A stretch of DNA of 64,000 bases from an uncultured Alphaproteobacteria bacterium (GCA_934277945.1 CAKQWA010000010.1:1-64000); one strand, 5' to 3'; shown: positions 44,463 to 54,333, counted from the stretch's first letter. The notes: generated from the letters alone by a model not told the origin. A program made the numbers and translations.

Positions 44463-45704
44463 ATGGAAACATTGTCTTTGAACAAAAACAAAATCCGCGT
44501 TTTGCTGTTGGAAGATTTGCACAAAAACGCCGAAAACTATTTTCGCGCGCACGGATACGACAACATCGTATCCTATAAAACCGCTCTGGACGGCGAACAG
44601 TTGAAGAAAGAACTGGCGGAAACGCACATCGTCGGCATCCGCTCGCGCACGAAATTGACGGCGGAAGTGCTGGAATCGGCAAAAAAACTGATTGCCGTCG
44701 GATGCTTCTGCATCGGCACGAACCAAGTCGATTTGAACGCGGCGAAACGTTTGGGCATCCCCGTTTTCAACGCGCCGTACTCCAACACGCGCTCCGTGGC
44801 GGAACTGGTTTTGGGCGAAATCATCATGCTGATGCGCCACATTCCCGAAAAGAACGCCGCCGCCCACCGCGGCGAATGGCAGAAAAACGCCAACGGCTCG
44901 GTCGAAATCCGTCATAAAGTGCTGGGCATCGTCGGCTACGGGCACATCGGGTCGCAACTGTCCGTTCTGGCGGAAGCGGCGGGTATGCGCGTGCGCTATT
45001 ACGACATCGTCGACAAACTGGCGATGGGCAACGCGGAATCGTGCTCCTCGCTGTCCGAACTTTTGTCCGTTTCCGACATCGTCAGCCTGCACGTTCCGCA
45101 AACCGTGCAGACGAACAACATGATTTCCCACGCCGAATTTTTCGCCATGAAAAAAGGCGCGTACCTGATTAACGCCGCCAGAGGCACGGTCGTGGACGTC
45201 GACGCTTTGAAAGAAGCGTTGGAAACGGGACATTTGGCGGGCGCGGCTCTGGACGTGTTCCCCAAGGAACCCGCCAGTAAGGACGAGGAGTTCCTCTCCC
45301 CCCTGCGCGACATGGACAACGTGATTTTGACGCCCCACATCGGCGGGTCGACGCTTGAAGCGCAGGCGAACATCGGACTGGAAGTGTCCGAACGTCTGGT
45401 GAAATACTCGGACAACGGGTCGACGCTGGGCGCGGTGAACATGGTCGAAGTGTCCCTGCCCGTTCAGGAAGCCGGCAAAGTGACGCGCTTCATGCACATT
45501 CACAAAAACGTCCCCGGCGTTCTGTCCGCCATCAACCACGTCTTTTCCGACCGCAAACTGAACGTTTCGGGGCAGTATCTGCGCACGGACGGCGAATACG
45601 CCTATGTGGTCGTGGACGTTGACGGCGCGGTCGCCGATCCGATGGAATTGCAGCACGAACTGGCAAAAGTCGACGGAACGCTGAAAACGCGCTATCTGCT
45701 GTAA
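44463..45704 (+). CDS. serA: D-3-phosphoglycerate dehydrogenase
   Basis: Start at ATG 44463; 413 residues, the E. coli-type length with one C-terminal ACT domain (about 338-413, HIHKNVPGVLSAINHVF) for serine feedback. The NAD-binding motif is GIVGYGHIGSQLS, with catalytic residues in NAARGTVVDVDAL (Arg), DVFPKEP (Glu) and LTPHIGGSTLEAQ (His). First enzyme of serine synthesis. A TTGCAT/TATGCA pair near 44395 may be its promoter. Confidence 0.96.
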   Translation: METLSLNKNKIRVLLLEDLHKNAENYFRAHGYDNIVSYKTALDGEQLKKELAETHIVGIRSRTKLTAEVLESAKKLIAVGCFCIGTNQVDLNAAKRLGIPVFNAPYSNTRSVAELVLGEIIMLMRHIPEKNAAAHRGEWQKNANGSVEIRHKVLGIVGYGHIGSQLSVLAEAAGMRVRYYDIVDKLAMGNAESCSSLSELLSVSDIVSLHVPQTVQTNNMISHAEFFAMKKGAYLINAARGTVVDVDALKEALETGHLAGAALDVFPKEPASKDEEFLSPLRDMDNVILTPHIGGSTLEAQANIGLEVSERLVKYSDNGSTLGAVNMVEVSLPVQEAGKVTRFMHIHKNVPGVLSAINHVFSDRKLNVSGQYLRTDGEYAYVVVDVDGAVADPMELQHELAKVDGTLKTRYLL

Positions 45705-45751
45705 GTGCCGATGCGGGTTGAAATTTTTTTCACAAGGCGCGAGAAGCAACC

Positions 45752-45780
45752 TTGCGCTTTGTAAAAAAAAAAGGCATACT
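45752..45780 (+). promoter_or_regulatory. Promoter of glgC
   Basis: TTGCGC (45752-45757), a 17-bp spacer and CATACT (45775-45780), 41 bases before the glgC ATG. Confidence 0.5.
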
Positions 45781-45820
45781 GTCTAAATCCTTATGATTTT
45801 TCGCAACAGGGAGCTTTTTT

Positions 45821-47095
45821 ATGGATTCTATTGATTTAAATCTGGCAAGAAAACAGACGCTTGCGCTGGTACTGGCGGGCGGCAAGGGTTCGCGTTTGAA
45901 AAATTTGACGGGAGGACAGGCAAAACCCGCGGTTCCTTTCGGCGGAAAATTCAGAATCATCGACTTCCCGTTGTCGAACTGCATCAACTCCGGCATCCGC
46001 CGTATGTGCGTCCTGACGCAGTACAAGGCGCATATGCTGATCAAGCACATTCAGCAGGGGTGGAGTTTCTTGCAGCCCGAACTGCACGAATTCGTCGAAG
46101 TGTGGCCCGCGCAACAGCAGACGTCGGACGAAATCTGGTATCAGGGCACGGCGGACGCGGTCTACCAGAACGTTGAAACAATCAAATCGCACCGCCCGAA
46201 ATACATTTTGATTCTGGCGGGCGACCACATCTATAAACAAGACTACTCCAAAATGCTGGAACAGCACATCCGCACGGGTGCGAAAGCGACCGTGTCGTGC
46301 ATTGAAGTGCCTATTGAAAACGCACACGAATTTGGCATTGTCGACGCGGACGCGGAAAGCAACATCGTCAAATTTGTCGAAAAGCCGAAAAATCCGCCCG
46401 CCATCCCCGGAAATCCCGACCGCTCGTTCGCCAGCATGGGCATCTACATCTTTGATGCGGATTTCCTGATCGACCTGCTGGAAAAAGACGCGAAAGACAA
46501 GGAATCGTCGCACGATTTCGGCAAGGATTTGCTCCCGTCGCTGATCGGCAACGTTAAAATCATCGCCCACCGCTTCCAAGACAGTTGCGTGTTCAACAAA
46601 ACCGACGAAGCCTACTGGCGCGACGTCGGCACGATCGACGCGTACTGGGAAGCGAACTTGGATTTGACGAACGTCGTTCCCGACTTGGATTTGTACGATT
46701 CCCGCTGGCCCATTTGGACGTTCCAAGAACAGCATCCCGCCGCGAAATTCGTTTTTGAAAACGAACTGCGCACGGGCATGGCGGTCAAATCGCTGGTTTC
46801 CGCCGGCTGTATCATTTCCGGCGCGACAATCCGCCATTCCCTGCTGTTTTCGGCGGTCAAGGCGCATTCGTTCTCGTTGGTTGAAGATTCCGTCGTCCTG
46901 CCGAGTTGCGTCATCAACCGCCACGCGCGCATCCACAAAGCGATTTTGGCGGAAGGATGCGTCATTCCGCGCGGATTGGTCATCGGTGAAAATCCCGAAG
47001 ACGACGCGGCGCGCTTCTACGTTTCGGAAAAAGGCGTCGTTCTGGTCACGCCCGATATGCTGGCGAAACTGCCCGCGCGGGAATTTGACGAATAA
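45821..47095 (+). CDS. glgC: Glucose-1-phosphate adenylyltransferase
   Basis: This 424-residue enzyme makes ADP-glucose, the committed step of glycogen synthesis. Visible: the nucleotide motif LVLAGGKGSRLKNLTGGQAK with core GGKGSRL, PAVPFGGKFRIIDFPLSNC, and AGDHIYKQDY, EKPKNPP and SMGIYIF of the substrate pocket; a C-terminal beta-helix follows. A GGGAG site precedes the ATG. A strong terminator follows, so it is monocistronic. Confidence 0.97.
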   Translation: MDSIDLNLARKQTLALVLAGGKGSRLKNLTGGQAKPAVPFGGKFRIIDFPLSNCINSGIRRMCVLTQYKAHMLIKHIQQGWSFLQPELHEFVEVWPAQQQTSDEIWYQGTADAVYQNVETIKSHRPKYILILAGDHIYKQDYSKMLEQHIRTGAKATVSCIEVPIENAHEFGIVDADAESNIVKFVEKPKNPPAIPGNPDRSFASMGIYIFDADFLIDLLEKDAKDKESSHDFGKDLLPSLIGNVKIIAHRFQDSCVFNKTDEAYWRDVGTIDAYWEANLDLTNVVPDLDLYDSRWPIWTFQEQHPAAKFVFENELRTGMAVKSLVSAGCIISGATIRHSLLFSAVKAHSFSLVEDSVVLPSCVINRHARIHKAILAEGCVIPRGLVIGENPEDDAARFYVSEKGVVLVTPDMLAKLPAREFDE

Positions 47096-47114
47096 GATGC
47101 CGTAAAGCCGTCCG

Positions 47115-47164
47115 ACCGCCGAAAAGTAACGGAGTGAAAATTCCGGCTTCTCGGCGGTTTTTCT
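47115..47164 (+). terminator. Intrinsic terminator of glgC
   Basis: ACCGCCGA (47115-47122) / TCGGCGGT (47151-47158) stem, with a smaller inner hairpin, then a T tract. Confidence 0.8.
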
Positions 47165-47183
47165 TGCATACAACGGAGCGATC

Positions 47184-47888
47184 ATGATTTCTTTTATACG
47201 CACGCAAATCGACAGGGTTCTGGCTTGGATCAAATGGCCCGTCGCCGTCTGCATGGTTTTGAGCGTCCCCGCCACCGTCCAGTCGTTCCGCCACTACATC
47301 GGCAAATACGTCAACAACACGTCGGGGCTGATATTTTTCGCCATCGGCATGGCTCTGCTGATTGCCGTGCGCGTGCTGACGTCGGCAAGGCGCGGCGCGG
47401 CGGAAACCATGGAACACGAAATGACGCACACGGTTTTCGCCCTGCTGACCCTGCATCCCGTGCACGATTTGCAGGTGCGCGACGGCGGCGGCGGATACAT
47501 GACGTATTCGGGCGGCGGCAACTGGCTGATTACAATCGCGCCGTATTTCTTTCCGCTGTCGCTGGCGGGGATGTTTTTCATCGGCGCGTGCGCGCAAAGC
47601 ATTTTGGGATACACGCCCGAATGGGTTTACGTCGGCTTGGGCATGGCGGCGGGATATTACCTTTGCTCGAATTTCCAGCAAATCCACCCCGAACAGACGG
47701 ATTTTAAAAAAGTCGGATTTCTTTTTTGCTTCGCGTTTCTGCCGGGGGCGAATATGCTGGTTTACGGGTATCTGCTGGCGTTCATCGACCGCAATATGCA
47801 GGGCGTGGCGTACTTTACCAGACTGCTCGCCTATTTCATCCGCAAAGACGGCTTGTGGGTCGTCGAAAAAATCGCCGCGTATTTTTAA
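47184..47888 (+). CDS. M50B-like membrane protein (putative peptidase)
   Basis: A 234-residue protein with about five hydrophobic segments. Its motif MEHEMTHTVFALLTL fits the HExxH zinc site of M50B-like site-2 protease relatives, located within a membrane helix. A second metal-ligand motif is not obvious (NFQQIHPEQTD may contribute). It might be an intramembrane peptidase or an inactive relative. It begins soon after the glgC terminator. Its stop overlaps the 3' end of the convergent methyltransferase gene by 4 bp. Confidence 0.65.
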   Translation: MISFIRTQIDRVLAWIKWPVAVCMVLSVPATVQSFRHYIGKYVNNTSGLIFFAIGMALLIAVRVLTSARRGAAETMEHEMTHTVFALLTLHPVHDLQVRDGGGGYMTYSGGGNWLITIAPYFFPLSLAGMFFIGACAQSILGYTPEWVYVGLGMAAGYYLCSNFQQIHPEQTDFKKVGFLFCFAFLPGANMLVYGYLLAFIDRNMQGVAYFTRLLAYFIRKDGLWVVEKIAAYF

Positions 47889-48982
47889 CGCTTGAACCGC
47901 GCGACAAGTTCCATGTGCGTCGAATAGACGAATTGGTCGACAAACGTCAAATCCGTCAGGGCAAAACCGCTCTTTTTCAAAATCTGCGCGTCTCGGACGA
48001 ACGTTTCCGGATTGCACGACACATAAACGACAGCCGGCACGTCGCTTTGCGTCAGCGCGGTGCATTGGGCTTTCGCGCCCGCGCGGGGCGGGTCGAGAAC
48101 CACCGTGTCAAACGCGTTCAATTCGTCGAACAACAGCGGCGTTTTAAACAAATCCCGCTCTTCGACGCGCACGCGCCCCTGCGACGCCTTGAACAAAGCC
48201 CGCAAAGACGCCGCCGCCGTATCGCAGGCGAGAATCTTGCGCTTTTTCTTCAACAAAGCCAGTGAAAACGTCCCCGCGCCGCAGAACAAATCCGCCAGAT
48301 TTTTGGATTTCGCCGTCAGAGCGGCGACTCTTTGCGTCAAAGCGTCCTGCCCCTGCGCGCTCGGCTGTAAAAAGCATCCCGCCGGAATTTCGACCGGCAC
48401 GCCCGCCATGTCGACGACGGGCGGCGCAAGACAGACAATCGGTTCCGCATCGCCGAAAGCCGACGTTTTCCACGAAATGCGCGCGATGTTTTTTTTCTGC
48501 GCGAAATCCGCCGCCGCGCGCCGCCATGTCAAATCCGGCTCGAACGGCAGGCAAATCACCATGTCCGCGCCCGATTGCGTGTCCGTCAGGGACACGTCGC
48601 CCGTGCCTTCCCTTTTTCCGAAAGGCAAGGATTTGTCCGACAGAAAATCGCGCACGGAAGCGATGAGCGCGTTCAAGGCGGGAGTCAGCAAAGCGCAGGA
48701 ATTGACGGCGACAATCATTGAACTGCGCGCCTCGTTCAGCCCGACGCGGCGGGACACGCGGTTGAAAACAACGCCGAACGTCACGCGGCGGCGCGTCCCC
48801 TGCCCGACGAACACGCAATCGAAATCGGGAAGCGGGGCGAGAGGCTCCAACGCTTTCAGGAACATGGCGCGTTTGACCGTTTCGTACTCCGCCGCGCGAT
48901 CGCGCATCGGGCATCCGCCGCACGCGCTCGCATGGGGGCAAACGGGCGTTTGAGAAAGATTTTCGTTGTTTTGTGCCGTCAT
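47885..48982 (-). CDS. 23S rRNA m5U methyltransferase (RlmD/RumA type)
   Basis: A 365-residue SAM-dependent RNA uracil-C5 methyltransferase. The N-terminal Fe-S Cys set is CPHASACGGCPMRD. The SAM-binding motif is LADLFCGAGTFSLALL. The motif VVLDPPRAGAKAQC and nucleophilic Cys in VVYVSCNPETFVRD match the TrmA/RlmD family; the Fe-S cluster excludes TrmA. It lacks a TRAM domain, so the exact rRNA position is uncertain. Divergent from the response regulator. Confidence 0.92.
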   Translation of the reverse strand: MTAQNNENLSQTPVCPHASACGGCPMRDRAAEYETVKRAMFLKALEPLAPLPDFDCVFVGQGTRRRVTFGVVFNRVSRRVGLNEARSSMIVAVNSCALLTPALNALIASVRDFLSDKSLPFGKREGTGDVSLTDTQSGADMVICLPFEPDLTWRRAAADFAQKKNIARISWKTSAFGDAEPIVCLAPPVVDMAGVPVEIPAGCFLQPSAQGQDALTQRVAALTAKSKNLADLFCGAGTFSLALLKKKRKILACDTAAASLRALFKASQGRVRVEERDLFKTPLLFDELNAFDTVVLDPPRAGAKAQCTALTQSDVPAVVYVSCNPETFVRDAQILKKSGFALTDLTFVDQFVYSTHMELVARFKR

Positions 48983-49050
48983 TATGATTTACTTTATAAA
49001 AGAATTGTTGCAAACTGTGCCTAATAAAGCACAATTCAGCGGGCTTGCCA

Positions 49051-49677
49051 ATGTTGAAAATTTTAGTCGCCGACGATCACGAGATTTTTTTGGAGGGTTT
49101 GAAACTCGTCCTGTCCGGTTTGGACGACGAAATCAGCATCGACACGGCGACGGACCACGCGCAGTTGCAGGAAAAGGCGAACGGCGCGGCGCAGTACGAC
49201 CTGATTTTGACGGATTTGGCGATGCCGGGGATGCCGTGGCACGTTTCTCTGCAAAAATTAAAGGAAAACAATCCGGACACGCCGATTGTCATCCTGTCCG
49301 CCGTTTACGACCGCGAAATCGTGTTGCAGGCGATTGACATCGGCGCGTCGGGCTTCATTCCGAAAACGTCGTCGAACAAAGTCATTTTAAGCGCGCTGTA
49401 TCTGGTTTTGTCGGGCGGATTGTACCTGCCGTCCGAACTGATAGAATCGCAGGACAAGGAGCAAAGCGCCGCCAAAGTCAAAGGATTGCTGACGCCGCGC
49501 CAGTTGGACGTTCTGCGCCTGATGGGACAGGGAAAGCCGAATAAAATCATCGCGCGGGAACTGGATTTGTCCGAAGGCACCGTCAAACTGCACGTCACGT
49601 CGATTTTAAAGGCGTTGAACGTGACAAACCGCACGGGCGCGGTCATTACGGGGCGCAATTTGGGATTGATTAAATGA
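49051..49677 (+). CDS. LuxR-family response regulator
   Basis: ATG 49051; 208 residues. The receiver domain (1-120) has the acid pocket ADDHE, phospho-acceptor Asp in LILTDLAMPG and Lys in SGFIPKTSSNK. The C-terminal GerE-type HTH is LTPRQLDVLRLMGQGKPNKIIARELDLSEGTVKLHV (core LTPRQLDVLRLMGQGKPN). No histidine kinase is nearby. It is coupled by a 4-bp overlap to the RquA-like gene. Confidence 0.93.
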   Translation: MLKILVADDHEIFLEGLKLVLSGLDDEISIDTATDHAQLQEKANGAAQYDLILTDLAMPGMPWHVSLQKLKENNPDTPIVILSAVYDREIVLQAIDIGASGFIPKTSSNKVILSALYLVLSGGLYLPSELIESQDKEQSAAKVKGLLTPRQLDVLRLMGQGKPNKIIARELDLSEGTVKLHVTSILKALNVTNRTGAVITGRNLGLIK

Positions 49678-50351
49678 ATTTGCAGACTTTCAAAATTCCG
49701 CCGTATGTGTCGGAACTGTATCCGTCGTATTTTTCGGTTTTCCGCTCCAAAATCGAAATGCACAAGGCGTACGCCTGCCTGACGACTTTTTTCTACGCGC
49801 CTTTGCTGCATCGCGAAGTCGTCGATATGCTCGCCTATCAGGAAAAAGTGCTTCAAATCGGCGTTGTCGGCGCGGGCTTTGAAAGCAAAATCCTGAACCA
49901 AATCGGCGAAGACGGCGATTTGACCGTCATGGATTTAAGCGACGCGCGCCTGTCGCTGTGCGAACAACAAACCGGAAAGCGCAAAAACATGCATTTCGAA
50001 CGCGCGGACGCCCGCCTGCCGCTTGATAAAAAGTACGGCACGATCGTCGCGCCGTTCGTCCTGCACGAAATGCCCGACAAAAGCAAAAAGGCGGTCATTA
50101 AAAACGCGCTCAACGCTTTGAACAAAAACGGCGCGCTGATTGTTCTGGATTACCACGCCCCCGCGAAAGCGAATCTCCTGCGCCTTTTGGTGCGGCCGTA
50201 CAACCGCTTGCGCGAACCGTTCGCGGAAAGTCTGGCGCATTACAAAATCGAAGCGTTTTTGCCGAACGCGTCGAAATACACGGTCGAACGCGCCCTGTTC
50301 TGCGCGGGGCTGTATCAAATCACGGCGATTAAAAAGAAAGCGGCGGAATAA
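49674..50351 (+). CDS. SAM-dependent methyltransferase-like protein, RquA-like
   Basis: The 225-residue protein has a divergent SAM-fold start (VLQIGVVGAGFESKILNQIG). Its VAPFVLHEMPDKSKK and LIVLDYHAPAKANLLRLLVRP followed by EPFAESLAHYKIEAF resemble RquA, the enzyme that amino-converts ubiquinone to rhodoquinone for anaerobic fumarate respiration. The resemblance is from memory of the family motifs; a generic methyltransferase is the alternative. Coupling to a response regulator would fit an oxygen-dependent switch. Confidence 0.6.
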   Translation: MNLQTFKIPPYVSELYPSYFSVFRSKIEMHKAYACLTTFFYAPLLHREVVDMLAYQEKVLQIGVVGAGFESKILNQIGEDGDLTVMDLSDARLSLCEQQTGKRKNMHFERADARLPLDKKYGTIVAPFVLHEMPDKSKKAVIKNALNALNKNGALIVLDYHAPAKANLLRLLVRPYNRLREPFAESLAHYKIEAFLPNASKYTVERALFCAGLYQITAIKKKAAE

Positions 50352-50366
50352 CGTCAGCGCGGAGGC

Positions 50367-51098
50367 TCACTCCTGCGACAAGACTTTTTGAATATCCTTG
50401 ACCTTGTCGGTGAAAATGCCGTCAATGCCGACGGCGCGCGCTTTGACGGCTAAAATCGGGTCGTTGACGGTGTACAGGCACATTTTCAGCCCGCAATCCT
50501 TGACATAAGCGACGTTTTCCCTGCTCATGCTTTGAACGGGGGCGTGCACGGCGACCGCATTGATGCGGTGCGCGAATTCAACGTCCGCTTCGGTTAAATT
50601 TTCCGTCAAAACGGACTTTTCCAAATGCGGCGCGACTCTGTCCGCCTGAATCAGCGCGTCTTGCGAAAACGAGGAAAGAAGCACTTTGACGGGCGATTGA
50701 TACAGCAAGCCTTTCCGGTTCAGCGCGCCGATCACCGCTTCCGTCGTCGCCTGCGCCAAATCGGTGCGCGAGGGCTTGATTTCGATGTTAACCGGCGTGT
50801 AGTAAGCCTTGACGACATCCAGAACGTCGTCCAAAGACGGCACGGCATAAACGTTTTTCAGCGGGATTTTTTTCAACTCGTCGAATGTCGTGTCGTCAAT
50901 CCGCCGGTTCACGCCCGCCAGTCTGGACAGCGTTTCATCGTGGAAAACGACGGGCGCGCCGTCTTTCGTCAACATCACGTCGAATTCGACGGCGTCGTCG
51001 CCGCGCTGACACGACAGGCGCAAAGCCTCGATTGTGTTTTCCAAAACGGAATCTGACGCGCCGCGGTGCGCAAAGACGGTAAATCGCTCAAAAAACAT
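50367..51098 (-). CDS. Glycerophosphodiester phosphodiesterase
   Basis: ATG 51098, preceded by AAGGAA at good distance, gives 243 residues; an ATG at 51116 is possible but has no ribosome site. Motifs HRGASDSVLENTIEAL, VEFDVMLTKDGAPVVFHDE (core EFDVMLTKDG) and VNIEIKPSRTD contain the catalytic His pair and metal-binding Glu/Asp of the UgpQ/GDPD family. It has no signal peptide, so it acts in the cytoplasm, freeing glycerol-3-phosphate from lipid head groups. Confidence 0.93.
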   Translation of the reverse strand: MFFERFTVFAHRGASDSVLENTIEALRLSCQRGDDAVEFDVMLTKDGAPVVFHDETLSRLAGVNRRIDDTTFDELKKIPLKNVYAVPSLDDVLDVVKAYYTPVNIEIKPSRTDLAQATTEAVIGALNRKGLLYQSPVKVLLSSFSQDALIQADRVAPHLEKSVLTENLTEADVEFAHRINAVAVHAPVQSMSRENVAYVKDCGLKMCLYTVNDPILAVKARAVGIDGIFTDKVKDIQKVLSQE

Positions 51099-51165
51099 CG
51101 GCTTGTTTCCTTGCATAAGTTTTCGTTTGCGTTTATAAGTATAACGTATTCGGCGGATTAAAAAC

Positions 51166-52083
51166 ATGAAATTTTTTCACACTTGGCGAAATATCGACCC
51201 GACCTGCCGGAACGGTGTGGTTGTCATAGGCAATTTTGACGGCGTGCATCGCGGTCACGCGCGCGTCATTCAAACGGCGATCGACTTGGCGAAATCGCAG
51301 GGGAAACCCTCTCTTTTGCTGACGTTCGAGCCGCACCCCGACGCGTATTTCCGCCCCGCCGCCGAAACGTTCCGCATCACGCCCGTGCACGCGAAAGTCC
51401 GCGCAATCGCCGCTTTGAATCCTAACGCTTTGTGCGTGTTGCGATTCGACTCGGCTTTGGCGCACACAAGCGCGCGCGATTTCGTTTCGGATATTCTGAT
51501 AAACGGACTGCACGCGTCGCATCTGGTCGTCGGACAGGATTTCTGCTTCGGCGACAAGCGCGAGGGGGGCGTGGCTTTCCTGCGCGAAAATTATCCGGAT
51601 TTGCCCGTCACGGCGGTTGAGCAACTGCGCGACGATTCCAACGAAATCATCTCGTCCTCGCGCATCCGCGCCTTTCTGCGCGACGGGGAAGCGGGGCGCG
51701 CGGCGAATCTGCTGGGGCGTCCGTTTGAAATCGAAGGGCGCGTCATTCACGGCTTTCAGCGCGGGCGCACGCTCGGCTTTCCGACAATCAACATCGCGCC
51801 GAACGCGTCCATTCTGCCCAAAATAGGCGTGTACGCCGCGCAAATCATCATTGACGGCGCGGTTTACGACGGCATCGCGAACATCGGTTTCCGCCCGACC
51901 GTGCAGGGAAGCGGCGTTCTGCTGGAAGCGCACATTTTCAATTTTGACAAGGATGTGTACGGCAAGCGCGTGCGCGTGCGGTTAATCGCTTTCGTGCGCG
52001 AGGAAAAACGGTTTGCATCTTTGGAGGAACTTCGGCAGAATATCGCCATGGATTGTCAGAAAGTCAGGGAGATTTTAAAATGA
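51166..52083 (+). CDS. ribF: Bifunctional riboflavin kinase/FAD synthetase
   Basis: A 305-residue enzyme that makes FMN and FAD. The N-terminal FAD synthetase domain has GNFDGVHRGHARVI and the SSSRIRAFLRDGEAG motif; the C-terminal riboflavin kinase has GRTLGFPTINIAPN and YDGIANIGFRPTV. Length is usual. No FMN riboswitch is seen before it. It is the first gene of a tight block: the next ATG overlaps its stop (ATGA). Confidence 0.96.
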   Translation: MKFFHTWRNIDPTCRNGVVVIGNFDGVHRGHARVIQTAIDLAKSQGKPSLLLTFEPHPDAYFRPAAETFRITPVHAKVRAIAALNPNALCVLRFDSALAHTSARDFVSDILINGLHASHLVVGQDFCFGDKREGGVAFLRENYPDLPVTAVEQLRDDSNEIISSSRIRAFLRDGEAGRAANLLGRPFEIEGRVIHGFQRGRTLGFPTINIAPNASILPKIGVYAAQIIIDGAVYDGIANIGFRPTVQGSGVLLEAHIFNFDKDVYGKRVRVRLIAFVREEKRFASLEELRQNIAMDCQKVREILK

Positions 52084-52583
52084 AACGCGGATTCGCCGCC
52101 GCCGCTTGCGTCATCGCCGCCGACCAGTTGAGCAAACAGGCGGTGCTGAATTTCTTTGCGACGCGCGCGGAAGATTTGAAAATCACGGATTTTTTCAATC
52201 TGGTCTTGCGCTTCAACCGCGGCATCAGTTTTTCGCTGTTCCACCGCAACGGACCTTTGACTCCGTGGGTTCTGTCGCTTGTCGCTTTGGCGGTCTGCGC
52301 GGTCATCGTGCGCTGGATGATGCAGGAAAAAGACCGTAAAAACACCCTTTTCTTCGGGCTGATTCTGGGCGGCGCGCTGGGCAACGTCGTCGACCGCCTG
52401 CGGTTCGGCGCGGTTGTCGATTTTCTGGATTTCCACATCGGGCAATACGCGTGGCCCGCGTTCAACATTGCGGATTCCGCCATTTGCATCGGCGCGTTCT
52501 GCCTGCTTTTTTACAACATTTTCGGCGCGCCGCAACAGCCGGACGCCCCCAAACAAGAGAATAAACAAGAGGATTTGAAATGA
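52080..52583 (+). CDS. lspA: Lipoprotein signal peptidase
   Basis: A 167-residue aspartic peptidase with four membrane helices that removes signal peptides of prolipoproteins in the inner membrane. Motifs: AADQLSKQAV, LRFNRGISFSLF, GGALGNVVDRLRFGAVVDFLD (core GNVVDRLRFGAVVDFLD), and NIADSAICIGA with the second catalytic Asp. It overlaps both ribF and the next lipoprotein gene by 4 bp. Confidence 0.96.
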   Translation: MKRGFAAAACVIAADQLSKQAVLNFFATRAEDLKITDFFNLVLRFNRGISFSLFHRNGPLTPWVLSLVALAVCAVIVRWMMQEKDRKNTLFFGLILGGALGNVVDRLRFGAVVDFLDFHIGQYAWPAFNIADSAICIGAFCLLFYNIFGAPQQPDAPKQENKQEDLK

Positions 52584-53017
52584 ACGTGAAATTGATTTCC
52601 TGCGCCGTCCTGTGCGCCGTGTGCGCGGCGTGCGCCTCCCGCGATGCTTTGGACAACCGCGGTCCCGACGAATACATGGTCATGAGCAATCCCCCGCTTG
52701 TCCTGCCGCCCGATTTCGCTTTGCGCGCGCCCGAAAAGCAATCCGCCGACGCCGCTCCGAACGCGTTGGAACAGAAAATCAAAAAGGACGCGGCGGCAAA
52801 AGACGGCGCGATGAAAGCCCCCTCCTCCCTGACCGACGGCGAACGCGCCATGCTCGGCAAAACGGGGGCGGGAGATGAAAACATCCGCGAAACGCTGGCG
52901 CAAGACCGTGAAAAATACGAAAAGGAAACGCTTGTTCTGGACAAGGTCGTGAACGGCAATCCCGCCGACAAGGGCGTCCCCGCCGAAAAAGACGGCAAGG
53001 CGAAGGATGGCGAATAA
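52580..53017 (+). CDS. DUF3035 lipoprotein
   Basis: A 145-residue lipoprotein with a lipobox in LCAVCAACAS. The region DEYMVMSNPPLVLPPDFALR is the DUF3035 signature, typical of Alphaproteobacteria and of genes near lspA and M16 proteases. The rest is low-complexity Lys/Ala/Asp. Role unknown, presumably outer-membrane maintenance. Confidence 0.85.
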   Translation: MNVKLISCAVLCAVCAACASRDALDNRGPDEYMVMSNPPLVLPPDFALRAPEKQSADAAPNALEQKIKKDAAAKDGAMKAPSSLTDGERAMLGKTGAGDENIRETLAQDREKYEKETLVLDKVVNGNPADKGVPAEKDGKAKDGE

Positions 53018-54333
53018 GTGATTTTGCCCGCGCTCGCCCTGTCCTTTTTCCTTGCCGCCGGCTTTGCGCAAGCCGACCCTTTGTTCAAGGCGGACACGTT
53101 TTATCTGGACAACGGCATGGAAGCCGTCGTTTTGGAAAACCACCGCGCGCCCGTCGTGTCGCACATGGTGTGGTACAAAACGGGCGGTATTGACGACAAA
53201 ACGGGAAAAGGCGGCACGGCGCACCTGCTGGAACATCTGATGTTCAAAGGCACGAAAAAAGTTCCGGACGGCGCGTTTTCAAAAATTGTCGCGCGGCGCG
53301 GCGGCGAAGAAAACGCTTTCACAAGCGCGGATTTCACCGCCTATTACCAAAACATCGCCAAAGACGGACTGGAAACGGTCATGTTTTTGGAAGCCGACCG
53401 CATGAAAAACCTGACGCTGACGCCGGAAGATTTCGCGCCCGAACGCCAAGTCGTCGCGGAAGAACGCCTGATGCGCTACGACAATTCCCCCGAAGCGTCC
53501 TTTGCCGAACGCAAAAGAAGCATTTTGTGGGCGGCTCATCCGTACGCCGACGCGGTCATCGGCACGCGCGCGGAAATCGCGGATTTGGAATTGTCCGACG
53601 TTTTGGATTTCTACAACGCCCGATACGCGCCCGACAACGCAATTTTAGTTGTGGCGGGCGACGTGACCGCAGACGAGGTCAAAACGCTGGCGCACAAGTA
53701 TTACGGGGTCGTGCCGCCCGCACGCAATCCCGTGCTCAAACGCGTTTTTCCCGCGCCGCCGAACGTCAAAACGCGCTTGGAAATGACTCATCCGCAAGCC
53801 AAAACGAAACTGGTGACGAAAGATTTCATCGTCCCGTCGCTGAACGGCGAAGACAAGAAACTCCCCGCCGCTTTCGAGGTGCTGGAAGAAGTGCTGAACG
53901 CGGCGCACGCGGGCGTTTTTTACAAAAAACTGGTCGCTCCGCGCAAAGCGATCGCCGCCGGCGCGTCCTACAACGGATTTGCGCTTGACCGCGCGACGTT
54001 TTCGATTTACGCGCGCGCCGATGCAAACGCCGATGAGAAATCTTTGGAAACCGCGCTGAACGAAGCCTTTGACTCGCTTGAAAATCGCCTGACGGATCAA
54101 GAGGTCGAAAAAGCGAAAAAACGCCTGACCGCCGGCATGGAATACATCAACGATTCGCCCGAAACGCTGGCGAACATCGTCGGCATGACGCGCGTTTTGG
54201 GACTGGATTTGAACGAAATCCTGCTGTATCGCGAAAAAATCGCCGCCGTGACGACGCGGGACGTGCTCGACGCGCGGCGGTATTTGAACTCCGCGCCGCA
54301 AATATCGGGCGTTTTACTGCCGGAGGGAACGCC

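Noticed and set aside
45735..45765. Terminator after serA
   Set aside because: A GCGC-containing stem is present but is followed by A residues on the plus strand, and it overlaps the glgC promoter, so it is not a convincing terminator.
51100..51166. FMN riboswitch before ribF
   Set aside because: The spacer to the divergent phosphodiesterase gene is far too short and lacks the conserved FMN-riboswitch elements.
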